From NCBI GenBank assembly GCA_965217095.1, contig OZ244235.1, positions 4,526,001 through 4,590,000 on the forward strand: 64,000 nt of DNA, given 5' to 3'. The position numbers were made by a program, and so were the translations under genes. Below are positions 34,940-42,118 of this stretch, piece by piece. The stretch comes from CAYNZV01 sp965217095. Its GTDB lineage: Bacteria; Latescibacterota; UBA2968; UBA8231. A model generated the notes under the pieces. It was not told the DNA's origin. It ran no database searches and saw nothing but the letters and a program-made list of their open reading frames with translations. Positions within the stretch are counted from its first letter, which is position 1, and the number at the start of each line of letters is the position of its first letter.

Positions 34940-36058
34940 TCAAAAGCGGGCATAGAGAGCGGTCAGCTTCCCGACCTCGTGCTCCCAACAGTAGGTGCGG
35001 GCTGCCGCTTGAGCGGCCTCGGCGCAGCGAGCCATGCGATCGCTGTCGGCGATTAAGTGATTGATCTGCGCGGCAACCGCGGCGGGATTCCCCGGGTCGG
35101 CCAGAATGCCGGCGCCGCTGTCGCGAACGACGGGGCCCATTTCTGGAAAATCACTTGCAACGACAGGCAAACCGGCCATGAAGTACTCGAACAGCTTGTT
35201 GGGCATGGAATAAAAGAAGCTCTTGCCGCTATTCTTGATCAGACACAAGCCCACATCGGCAGAGCAGGTGTGCTCATGAAGCTCGGCAAACGGAACTCGG
35301 GGCAGAAAAAAAACCGAATCGCTCAGCCGGCGTTGGTCGACTCTCTGCCGGAGCTCACCTTCGCACGGCCCTCCGCCCAGAAGCACGAGCACTGCCTGGT
35401 CGAAAAGTGCGGCCGCATCGATCTGTTCTAGCAGGCCGTTTTCGGTCAAGAATCCGCCTTGGTACAGTATGACCATACGGTGGTCATCCAGCCCCAATGC
35501 TTCTTTAATGCGGTTGCTGGCGACTGGATCCCGAAATACGGGCATGTTACGCAGTACAGTAACCCCGTCCAGTTGATAACGCGCCTCCAGTGCCGCTTTG
35601 ATCCCCTTGCTGACGGTTATCGTATGGTGCACCTGTTGCACTAGGCGCTGCTCCAGCCAACTCCAGAACCGCTGAATGGTGGGACGGTTGACGACCCCCG
35701 ACTGTTCCGTCCAGAATTCGTGGGAATCGTACACCAGCATGGAATCCTGCTGGGTTGCCACCCGCACCGCGGGCCACAAGGCATCCAGGTCATGGGCGTG
35801 GTAGACATCGGCTGACAGCGAAGCCAAGGCTCGCGCAGCGTGCCACCAAAAAGAAGGGTATAGGACGCGCAGGGAACGCGTGCGGTCCATGGGTATTAGA
35901 TGAGTCTCGAAACGCTGCCACGGTGCTGCGCTCGTTGCACCCGAGAACGAGGAGGAGACGATGGAAACGCGATGGCCAGCGTCCTGCAGAGCAGTCGCCT
36001 CCCGGTAGATCCGCGCGTCGAAACGCAGGTCCGTAAAGGCGACCATACACACATGCAT
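34940..36058 (-). CDS. Glycosyltransferase family 4
   Basis: A 372-residue GT-B fold enzyme. The N-terminal acceptor domain starts MHVCMVAFTDLRFDARIYRE. The donor domain has MVILYQGGFLTENG, VLLGGGPCEGELRQRV, and the retaining-GT motif FEYFMAGLPVVASDFPEM, with the conserved glutamate near SMPNKLFEY. The gene precedes the GT2 gene by five bases, and the two form an operon. A terminator of the upstream RNA gene separates it from the region beyond 36103. Confidence 0.87.
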   Translation of the reverse strand: MHVCMVAFTDLRFDARIYREATALQDAGHRVSIVSSSFSGATSAAPWQRFETHLIPMDRTRSLRVLYPSFWWHAARALASLSADVYHAHDLDALWPAVRVATQQDSMLVYDSHEFWTEQSGVVNRPTIQRFWSWLEQRLVQQVHHTITVSKGIKAALEARYQLDGVTVLRNMPVFRDPVASNRIKEALGLDDHRMVILYQGGFLTENGLLEQIDAAALFDQAVLVLLGGGPCEGELRQRVDQRRLSDSVFFLPRVPFAELHEHTCSADVGLCLIKNSGKSFFYSMPNKLFEYFMAGLPVVASDFPEMGPVVRDSGAGILADPGNPAAVAAQINHLIADSDRMARCAEAAQAAARTYCWEHEVGKLTALYARF

Positions 36059-36102
36059 GGTCGAAACTAGACGGGGGACATTAAAACGAGGCGGGCGGGC
36101 AT

Positions 36103-36136
36103 AAAAAAGCAGTCCATCCGATGAAAGATGAACTGC
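36103..36136 (-). terminator. Intrinsic terminator of the 6S-like RNA
   Basis: On the minus strand GCAGTTCATC and GATGGACTGC form a 10-bp stem with one mismatch, followed by TTTTTT. It stands 45 bases before the GT4 start. Confidence 0.75.
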
Positions 36137-36318
36137 TCAATCGAGAAAATCAAGAGTGTGGCGATCATGCGGTGTGTGACCGAGAGCCGCAGGCGAGACC
36201 TTCAAACGAGGCGGTGTGGGGAGGTATTACTTTGAAGATCCCGATACCCGAAAAGGGGAATTCGAGGTCTGCGGCACTTCCCGATCATTAGTCACACGCT
36301 CAGCGGATCGCCACACTC
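36103..36318 (-). ncRNA. 6S-like structured RNA
   Basis: On the minus strand GAGTGTGGCGAT (36318-36307) pairs perfectly with ATCGCCACACTC (36165-36154), closing a 165-base hairpin. Inside it, GTGTGAC pairs with GTCACAC after an internal loop. A lopsided bubble (about 15 against 5 bases) follows, and then GCCGCAG/CTGCGGC with ACC/GGT beyond a bulge. A perfect TATAAT ends seven bases before the first stem base, and an intrinsic terminator ends the transcript near 36103. Closing stem, central bubble and interrupted apical stem match the shape of 6S RNA, which mimics an open promoter and binds sigma-70 polymerase. No family match could be run, so the name is tentative; the RNA gene itself is well supported. 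Confidence 0.62.
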
Positions 36319-36324
36319 GAAGCC

Positions 36325-36330
36325 ATTATA
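36325..36330 (-). promoter_or_regulatory. Perfect -10 box of the 6S-like RNA
   Basis: TATAAT on the minus strand, with the predicted transcript start at about 36318. The hexamer 17 bases upstream is TTCGTG, a poor -35, so another element may help. Confidence 0.65.
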
Positions 36331-36397
36331 CACTTCTTTGTGTGCGCCACGAAACGCGATCATATTGCCACTTGCCTACAATCAACACACAAATTAG

Positions 36398-36413
36398 ACA
36401 CCCTACTGTGTAT
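36398..36413. promoter_or_regulatory. Operator-like site 1 (ACAC-N4-ACTGTGTAT)
   Basis: ACACCCTACTGTGTAT has imperfect dyad symmetry (ACAC/GTGT). It shares ACAC-N4-ACTGTGTAT with a second copy 66 bases on. It lies between the 6S-like RNA and the XRE regulator gene. Confidence 0.45.
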
Positions 36414-36460
36414 TGTCAAGAAGAATCTGGGACCGATGACATCTCGATCTCAGAGGGCAA

Positions 36461-36489
36461 ATGACACAAAACTGTGTATGCCTTATTAT
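36461..36489 (+). promoter_or_regulatory. Promoter of the XRE regulator with overlapping operator site 2
   Basis: ATGACA (36461-36466) and TATTAT (36484-36489) are 17 bases apart. ACACAAAACTGTGTAT (36464-36479), the second copy of the repeat, overlaps the -35 and spacer, where a repressor would block polymerase. Predicted start near 36496 would leave only about six bases before ATG 36502. Two copies of ATAGATGGTG lie at 36488-36508. Confidence 0.5.
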
Positions 36490-36501
36490 AGATGGTGATA
36501 G

Positions 36502-37065
36502 ATGGTGGCGGTTCCTCTACATTACATTAAACCAGACAATCGAGACATGGTATTTGCTGAGATCGTAAAGAAAGCACGCAAGCGGTTGCGGCTAAGCCAA
36601 GCCAGGCTTGGTGGGGAGATCGGAGTGTGGAACACCTACGTGGGGCAGATCGAAAAGGGGGAAAAGGTGCCCTCTGATGAGGTGGTCATAAAACTCGCGA
36701 AGGTGCTCGACCTCAACCTGAACGAGTTGCTGTTGTCGGCATACAAAGCAAAAGCCGACTCAGCCGAAGCACAGAGCCTGTTCAAGCGAATGGAAACCGC
36801 CCTCAACGACCCCGTACTACAACAGATCGTTTCTTCCAGCAATCCCGTAGACCCGGGCGTATTGGCTGCTTTGGGCGACGAGAATATTCGCGCGGCCCTT
36901 ACCGAAGATACGTGGCGAGAAAGTTTTTCTCGGTGTTACCGCGTAAACAGCCGCAAGAAACGGGATATTCAGGCGTTGTTAGTGCTGGTGGAATCGATGA
37001 ACGACAAACAGTATTCGGCGATGATGAATCTCTTGGAAGCCATGGAGCTAGAGGCTAAAGAGTAA
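36502..37065 (+). CDS. XRE-family helix-turn-helix regulator
   Basis: A 187-residue protein with an N-terminal Cro/C1-type domain: IVKKARKRLRLSQARLGGEI, GVWNTYVGQIEKGEKVPSDE and VVIKLAKVLDLNLNELL. The remaining roughly 110 residues are helical with no motif I recognise. ATG 36547 (MVFAEIVKKARKRL) is an equally plausible start and would allow a normal leader. The operator-like repeats upstream suggest self-regulation and perhaps control of the neighbouring 6S-like RNA. The rest of 36331-36460 holds no gene. Confidence 0.82.
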   Translation: MVAVPLHYIKPDNRDMVFAEIVKKARKRLRLSQARLGGEIGVWNTYVGQIEKGEKVPSDEVVIKLAKVLDLNLNELLLSAYKAKADSAEAQSLFKRMETALNDPVLQQIVSSSNPVDPGVLAALGDENIRAALTEDTWRESFSRCYRVNSRKKRDIQALLVLVESMNDKQYSAMMNLLEAMELEAKE

Positions 37066-37068
37066 TCG

Positions 37069-37602
37069 TTACGGGGTCGGGGGGGGTGTGGCCTCTGCGG
37101 CTAAACGTGCTGCTTCTTGCGCGAGACGATCCGCTTCCCGGTTGGAAAGGACCGACAACACCTTTTCGCGCACAAACGGATTGGGATCGCGCACGGCGGA
37201 GAAGAGGTACTTGTTGCCGTATTTTTCCTCCATCCTGCCCAGTTTCTCGATGACTTGAAGGCGGATTCCGGGATCCCGGTCTTTTAGCGCTGCTCCGAAT
37301 ACGTTGGCCACTTCCTTTTTTGTGCTTTCCCGTTCACTCTGGCTCAAAACCGCCAGAAGCTCAATCGCCTGCGCCCGCACCGCGACGTCCCGATCTTTGA
37401 GAGCTCGAGAGAGTACTTCCGTGGTTGCAATCTTCTTCTCCGCGCCGAGCAGAGGAACGAACTTTATGGGTGGTAACGTACGCAGGCTGCACGCCCCTAG
37501 TGCAAACCACAACAGGCACAGGACGCCCGCTACATTTCGGTGATGGCAAACCGGCTGTGGGCCATTCGCTTCCCGTACTCGACTCGAACGAGGCAAGGTC
37601 AT
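37069..37602 (-). CDS. HEAT-repeat lipoprotein
   Basis: A 177-residue protein starting at ATG 37602. A hydrophobic segment ends in the lipobox LGAC, so it is probably a lipoprotein. The mature part has three HEAT-type repeats: LSRALKDRDVAVRAQAIELL, FGAALKDRDPGIRLQVIEKL and FSAVRDPNPFVREKVLSVLS. Such repeats bind protein partners. An N-terminal extension to 37698 is open but would bury the signal. It is convergent with the XRE gene (stop to stop three bases) and divergent from the anti-sigma-like gene. Confidence 0.72.
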   Translation of the reverse strand: MTLPRSSRVREANGPQPVCHHRNVAGVLCLLWFALGACSLRTLPPIKFVPLLGAEKKIATTEVLSRALKDRDVAVRAQAIELLAVLSQSERESTKKEVANVFGAALKDRDPGIRLQVIEKLGRMEEKYGNKYLFSAVRDPNPFVREKVLSVLSNREADRLAQEAARLAAEATPPPTP

Positions 37603-37723
37603 ATAGTTAATATCGGTCGTTGCCGCAGCTTCTAAAGTCTGGGGAACCATGGAGCCGTCGCGAACGTCTACGGCGCAGAAATTGATCGGCAAGGCCACAC
37701 ACTAAGGAGGACTGCTTCTCGTA

Positions 37724-38182
37724 TTGAGGTGTCAAGAGTTTAGCGCAACCGTTTCCGAGTACGTCGATCACAGTTTGACCCATTTGCGGGCGTGGCACAT
37801 GGACCGGCATGCCCACGAGTGTCGGTCCTGCGCTCGCGTCTTAGCCGAGCTGACGCTGATTCGCGATACACTTGGAGACTTGAAGGAGTGCAGTCCCCGG
37901 GCCGCCTTTAAGCTGCAGCTTGCTAACTGCCTGCAGTTGGCGTTGCAGAAACGAACGCGACTCTGGGCTCGACCGTTGGCTCTCGGTCTTACCATTGCGA
38001 CGGCGCTGGTGGTTCTGCTGTGGCCCGATCAACCGCCAGACTTCGCCGAACGGGTGGCTGTTCGCGATCGGCACTTCGATTTAGCCCTCGATAGCTACCC
38101 CACATCAACCCCCCGTTACCCCGGCGGCTTCCGCGATTTTTTCAGGTCTTCGAAGGTTCAGATTCGAACCGTTTCCTACTAG
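37724..38182 (+). CDS. Putative zinc-finger anti-sigma-like membrane protein
   Basis: A 152-residue protein whose N terminus has an early Cys (C3) and HAHECRSC (H29, C33, C36), the HxxxCxxC pattern of zf-HC2/ZAS anti-sigma factors. One membrane helix (LALGLTIATALVVLLW, about residues 86-101) is followed by a short outer domain. The start is TTG at 37724, 13 bases after AGGAGG, rather far but the only in-frame choice. No ECF sigma gene adjoins it, so partner and role are open. Confidence 0.62.
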   Translation: MRCQEFSATVSEYVDHSLTHLRAWHMDRHAHECRSCARVLAELTLIRDTLGDLKECSPRAAFKLQLANCLQLALQKRTRLWARPLALGLTIATALVVLLWPDQPPDFAERVAVRDRHFDLALDSYPTSTPRYPGGFRDFFRSSKVQIRTVSY

Positions 38183-38260
38183 ACGCGCCCAGCGCCCGAC
38201 GTTCCCACATGCTCGCCCATGGGAACCGCGGAACGACGCGCGGCGCAGTCAACATTCGAC

Positions 38261-38288
38261 AAAAAAAGGGTGGGGGCTGGGGCCACCA
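38261..38288 (-). terminator. Intrinsic terminator after the tandem nuclease-family genes
   Basis: On the minus strand GGTGG and CCACC form a GC-rich stem around a C-rich loop, followed by seven T. It is 34 bases beyond the stop of the gene at 38322. Confidence 0.7.
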
Positions 38289-38321
38289 CTCTTCCTCGTT
38301 TGAAGCTGTATTGGTAGGGAT

Positions 38322-39038
38322 CTAGCTATTGGCGTTGCTTTCGAGAGTTTCAATCTCGTCTCGAATGCGGGCTGCCTCTTCGTACTCTTCCCTTACGATG
38401 GCCTGCTCCAACCGCGCGTGGAGCTCACCTAATAGATCTTCCTCCCCGTTGCCGGCGGCCTCAGTCGCTTCTTCCCTGGCAGCAGCACTTTGATCTTCAG
38501 CGGCCGATTTCCGTGAGACCAGGGTGTAGATAGCCTGCGCTTCCGCCTGAGATGTCGGCGCCAGAAGCTGCTCGTCGTGGGCGGCAAACTGCGAGATCGC
38601 CACTTCTACATCCGCGTCGGAGGCCTTCCACCCCGCGGTTTCGAGTAAATCCAATGAAACAAAGATCGGGCTCCCGGTGCGCAACGCCAGAGCAACTGCG
38701 TCGCTGGGACGCGAGTCGATGTTCTCCAGAAGTTCACCACGCTCGATGGCAACCTGCGCGTAGTATATCTGGTCCCGAACCGAATGGATAACGATCTGCT
38801 GCACCGTTACATCCAGGTTATCGACGATAGAGGTGATGAGGTCGTAGGAGATGGGTCGCTCTGGCTCCACCTGGTCCAGCTGCATTTGAATGGCGGCCGC
38901 TTCGAATTCGCCGATGGCTATTGGCAGCAGGCGCGGATGCACGGATTTCCGTTCGCTGAGCCACAAAAGTGGTCGGTCTTCCCGTAAATAAGGGCTGACC
39001 TTGACCACCTCCATCTCAACGAGGTCTGCAGCACTCAT
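38322..39038 (-). CDS. Bifunctional nuclease (BFN/DUF151) domain protein with UVR motif, copy 1
   Basis: A 238-residue protein with a BFN/DUF151 domain over about residues 8-135: LPIAIGEFEAAAIQMQLDQV, RPISYDLITSIVDNL and IDSRPSDAVALALRTGSPIF. The C-terminal end (QAIVREEYEEAARIRDEIET) is a UVR motif as in UvrB, UvrC and ClpC-type partners. BFN proteins of plants have RNase/DNase activity; bacterial members are mostly uncharacterised. It lies 35 bases downstream of a paralogue with the same architecture. The linker is Ala/Glu-rich. Confidence 0.85.
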   Translation of the reverse strand: MSAADLVEMEVVKVSPYLREDRPLLWLSERKSVHPRLLPIAIGEFEAAAIQMQLDQVEPERPISYDLITSIVDNLDVTVQQIVIHSVRDQIYYAQVAIERGELLENIDSRPSDAVALALRTGSPIFVSLDLLETAGWKASDADVEVAISQFAAHDEQLLAPTSQAEAQAIYTLVSRKSAAEDQSAAAREEATEAAGNGEEDLLGELHARLEQAIVREEYEEAARIRDEIETLESNANS

Positions 39039-39073
39039 GCTCTAGTGTCCGTTGCCGGGTGACGCGTAAAGGG

Positions 39074-39685
39074 TCAACTTGGGGATTCTTCTTCCAGTCG
39101 TTTGATCTCATCACGCAGCTGCGCCGCTTCCTCGTAGGCCTCCTCGGCAATGAGCCGACGCATCTGCTCCCTGAGCTGGTCGAGTTCGGTGGTGGGTTGA
39201 GGTAAGAGTGGCTCGACCGTTACCTCCGCCTCCTCTTCGGTCGCCTCTTCGTCGAGGTCCTCCCCGATCCGAGCGGCCAGTTCCTCGGGTTCCTCGAGGA
39301 TTTCGGATTCGGCAAAAATGGGCGCACCCTGGCGCAACGCCAGGGCGATGGCGTCGCTGGGTCGCGAATCGAGCACCGTCGTGGCCCCCGCTTCGTCCTG
39401 GAGATACACCTCGGCGAAGTAGGTGCGCTTGTGCAAGGTTGTTATCTGCACCTTGACGATCTCGGCATCGACGATTTTCAGAATGGTCTGCGCCAAATCA
39501 TAGCTGATCGGACGGCTCGGACTTTTGCGATTCTGGGCCATCGAGATAGCAGCGGCCTCGAACGCGCCGATCACAATGCGCAGAAAAGAAGGGCCTTTTC
39601 TCTGTTTGAGAAGGACGTGGTGATGGGCGGGTATTTGGGTATTAGAATAGACTCCGCTGACTTCCATTTCTTCCATGACTTCCAC
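39074..39685 (-). CDS. Bifunctional nuclease (BFN/DUF151) domain protein with UVR motif, copy 2
   Basis: A 203-residue paralogue of the next gene. BFN landmarks are LRIVIGAFEAAAISMAQ, RPISYDLAQTILKIVDAE and LDSRPSDAIALALRQGAPIF, followed by an acidic linker and UVR motif RRLIAEEAYEEAAQLRDEIK. It is the first gene of the pair, 57 bases after a good promoter start. Overall identity to copy 1 is moderate by eye, so the duplication is not recent. The pair may form a heteromer. Confidence 0.85.
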   Translation of the reverse strand: MEVMEEMEVSGVYSNTQIPAHHHVLLKQRKGPSFLRIVIGAFEAAAISMAQNRKSPSRPISYDLAQTILKIVDAEIVKVQITTLHKRTYFAEVYLQDEAGATTVLDSRPSDAIALALRQGAPIFAESEILEEPEELAARIGEDLDEEATEEEAEVTVEPLLPQPTTELDQLREQMRRLIAEEAYEEAAQLRDEIKRLEEESPS

Positions 39686-39741
39686 GGAATCACCTTAAAA
39701 TCAATACCGCAAAATCTTCGTAAGTGGTTAATAATAAGGAA

Positions 39742-39770
39742 ATATAACATAGCTGCGAAGCTGGTGTCAA
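39742..39770 (-). promoter_or_regulatory. Sigma-70 promoter for the tandem BFN genes
   Basis: On the minus strand a perfect TTGACA (39770-39765) and TTATAT (39747-39742) are 17 bases apart. It begins just after the ccmD stop, separating the BFN pair from the ccm operon. Confidence 0.68.
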
Positions 39771-39774
39771 CCAA

Positions 39775-39957
39775 CTATTGGTGAGCGCTACCCGTCGTCT
39801 GCGCGTTCTGCTTTTCTAGTTCTTCCACCAAGGTGTCAAGCTGAGCACGAAGGTCCCTCTCTTTGCGCAAAAGGCGAAACAAGTAGCCGAATAACACAAA
39901 CCAGATCGCCGTATACGCGGCAAACAGGTAGGGGAAATGGGTCGGAAGTGCTTCCAT
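39775..39957 (-). CDS. ccmD: CcmD-like small membrane protein
   Basis: A 60-residue protein with one membrane helix (LFAAYTAIWFVLFGYLFRLL) followed by a charged helix (RKERDLRAQLDTLVEELEKQ). This size and layout fit CcmD, which helps release haem-loaded CcmE from CcmABC. It comes last in the ccm operon, 18 bases after ccmC, the usual place for ccmD. Sequence identity in this family is always low, so the call rests mainly on context. Confidence 0.75.
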   Translation of the reverse strand: MEALPTHFPYLFAAYTAIWFVLFGYLFRLLRKERDLRAQLDTLVEELEKQNAQTTGSAHQ

Positions 39958-39975
39958 CGCGGAAACTCCTTGAGT

Positions 39976-40737
39976 CTAGCCTACACGTTCATGTTGTTGG
40001 CGCACTCTCGAGATGGTCCGCTGAATCTGTTCCAGTGCAAACCTGCGTTGTAGCAAGAATCGTAGGAGCAGGAAAATGGCCACGTAACTGACCGTGCGGA
40101 CGTGTACCATGCGCGGGTCCAACACCACCTGGATCGGGTGGAGTTGCTGTTCGGGGGACCAGAGGCGAACGGAGTAATGAACCAGCGGCACGTTGACGAA
40201 ACTCAAAATGCCCAACACGGCTGCGGAACGCTGCGTCTGCTCCGTCGGCGCCCCGTAAGCCCTGACCATTAGATAGGCGACATACATGGTGAACAGAATC
40301 AACATCGTCGTCAGGCGCGGCTCCCAGCGCCAGAAGACGCCCCAAATCGGTTTGGCCCAAATCGGTCCGGTAATCAGAACGATGGCGGAGAACAGAACTC
40401 CGATCTCGGCCGCGCTGTTCGCCAATGCGTCGAAACGCTCTTCGCGCTTCCACAAGTACCGAATGCTGCTGAGGAAGACGATGAAGAAGGCGAGGGCGGC
40501 GGAAATCGCTGAGGGAACGTGAAAGTAATAGATACGTTGGACGATGCCCATCTCGCGTTCGGTAGGGGCGTAGACAAACACGGCGTAGAGGGCGCCAATC
40601 ATCGTGACCAACAACACAGCCGCGTCGAAGCGACGCGGTTTGAGACCAGCGAATGTCAACCCGACCAACAGTCGCGCGACCAAAGCTATTACGCGGGAAA
40701 GCGCTGTGAGGATCGGCGCGAATCGTAGATTCATCAT
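39976..40737 (-). CDS. ccmC: Haem-handling protein CcmC
   Basis: CcmC (253 residues) presents haem to CcmE. The start ATG at 40737 has AGAGG upstream and overlaps the ccmB stop by four bases; the longer upstream frame is a shadow. Six membrane helices are visible. The Trp-rich periplasmic motif reads WGVFWRWEPRLTTMLILF, with Glu where WD is usual. Histidines in YFHVPSA and VPLVHYSVRLW fit the haem-ligand positions. Confidence 0.92.
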   Translation of the reverse strand: MMNLRFAPILTALSRVIALVARLLVGLTFAGLKPRRFDAAVLLVTMIGALYAVFVYAPTEREMGIVQRIYYFHVPSAISAALAFFIVFLSSIRYLWKREERFDALANSAAEIGVLFSAIVLITGPIWAKPIWGVFWRWEPRLTTMLILFTMYVAYLMVRAYGAPTEQTQRSAAVLGILSFVNVPLVHYSVRLWSPEQQLHPIQVVLDPRMVHVRTVSYVAIFLLLRFLLQRRFALEQIQRTISRVRQQHERVG

Positions 40738-41411
40738 TCCTCTATAATGAATTCGAACAAAATCAACGACAGTGTAACAAAAACAACCACGTACACAACG
40801 AGGATCTGCAGGTGCGGGACCAGATCCAGAAACGGACGCCGCTGCAATACCAGTCGGGTTGCTTCGATACAAGAGATCAAAGCCGGGAGGACCATAGGTA
40901 TCAACAGCAGCGGTAACAGCAGCTCGCGCAAGCGCATGTTGCACGACAGGGCCGCGAACAAGGTGCCAACGCCTGCCAAGCTGGCCGCACCCAGGGCGAA
41001 CACCACCAGCAGGGGCGTGAGGAACAGCCCGGGGGTGAGATTGAAGAACAACGCAAACACGGGCAGGGTCAGGAGCTCCACCACCAACAGAAACACCAGA
41101 TTGCCCAGCATTTTGCCCAGATATAACCCGCTGCGTTCCCCTGGTGCCGCCATCAAACCGTCGATACATCCGCTTTCGTACTCCTCGGCAAAGGTCCGGT
41201 GCAACCCAAGGAGGCTGGCAAACACAAAAGAGGACCACAGCACTCCAGGGCCGATTTCGTGCATGGCGGCCCCGCCTAGCTCGAACGAAAAGTTAAATAC
41301 GAGCAGAACCAGCAACACAAAGAATGCCATGGGGCTGAGACGCTCCTTGGTTCGCCATTCCGCGAGCAAATCCTTGTGCAGGATCGCCAGCGCCTGGTTG
41401 AGGAAGATCAC
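40734..41411 (-). CDS. ccmB: Cytochrome c maturation ABC permease CcmB
   Basis: CcmB (225 residues, normal) is the membrane subunit of the CcmAB transporter that drives release of haem-CcmE. Six helices are visible; LHKDLLAEWRTKERLSPMAF and FAEEYESGCIDGLMAAPGER are typical. It overlaps both ccmA and ccmC by four bases. Confidence 0.94.
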   Translation of the reverse strand: MIFLNQALAILHKDLLAEWRTKERLSPMAFFVLLVLLVFNFSFELGGAAMHEIGPGVLWSSFVFASLLGLHRTFAEEYESGCIDGLMAAPGERSGLYLGKMLGNLVFLLVVELLTLPVFALFFNLTPGLFLTPLLVVFALGAASLAGVGTLFAALSCNMRLRELLLPLLLIPMVLPALISCIEATRLVLQRRPFLDLVPHLQILVVYVVVFVTLSLILFEFIIEE

Positions 41412-42118
41412 GGTGTTTGCCGCGTGTGTTGGCGGTAGAGCTCACCCAACTCGCGTTGGGTGCCGCCAGACCAGGTGCCCATATGGCTGACGCGTCCCTC
41501 TCGCAGAATGAGCACCTGGTTCACCAGGTCCACCGCCACCTCCGGTCTGTGGGTCACCAGAACACAGGTGCGGCCTGCCTGCCGCTGCGCTTGCAGGTCT
41601 GCCGTCAGCGCCGTCGCGGCCTGTTGGTCGAGCCCGGAATACGGTTCGTCGAACAGCAGGATCGAGGGATTGTGGAGTGTGGCTCGGGCCAATGCCAGAC
41701 GCTGTTTCATACCTCTCGAAAAGGTCCGAACCCGACTTTCCCTGGATTCCAGTCCAGACGCCGCCAGCGCATCCCGAACCCGGTCGGTACGGTTGTCCAG
41801 CTGGTAGAGGCGCGCGAAAAAGGAGAGGTTCTCCCCCGCTGTGAGGTGATCGTAGAGGAGCGATTGGTGCGACAGCCAACCCACCGAGGCGCGGGCTTGC
41901 CCGGATCGGGTTGGATCCTCCCCATAAACGAGGACGCGACCTGCAGTAGACCGCGCAAGGCCGGCCATGAGGCGCAAGAGGGTTGTTTTTCCCGCGCCAT
42001 TGGGACCGGCCACCAGCAGGAAACGGCCCGACGGCAGGCTCAGATCGAGCCCGCGCAGGGACCAAAACGCTCCGAACCGTTTTTCGACCCCATCGAGCTC
42101 TATCGCGACCGTGCTCAT
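41408..42118 (-). CDS. ccmA: Cytochrome c maturation ABC ATPase CcmA
   Basis: CcmA (236 residues) hydrolyses ATP for the CcmABCD complex. Walker A GPNGAGKTTLLRLMAGL, signature FSRGMKQRLALARATL, Walker B ILLFDEPYSGLD and the switch His in VLVTHRPEV are complete. It overlaps the upstream beta-sandwich gene and the downstream ccmB by four bases each. Confidence 0.95.
   Translation of the reverse strand: MSTVAIELDGVEKRFGAFWSLRGLDLSLPSGRFLLVAGPNGAGKTTLLRLMAGLARSTAGRVLVYGEDPTRSGQARASVGWLSHQSLLYDHLTAGENLSFFARLYQLDNRTDRVRDALAASGLESRESRVRTFSRGMKQRLALARATLHNPSILLFDEPYSGLDQQAATALTADLQAQRQAGRTCVLVTHRPEVAVDLVNQVLILREGRVSHMGTWSGGTQRELGELYRQHTRQTP

Noticed and set aside
40738..41238. N-terminal extension of ccmC
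   Set aside because: It is ccmB read in another frame; an SD and a 4-base overlap mark the true ccmC start at 40737.
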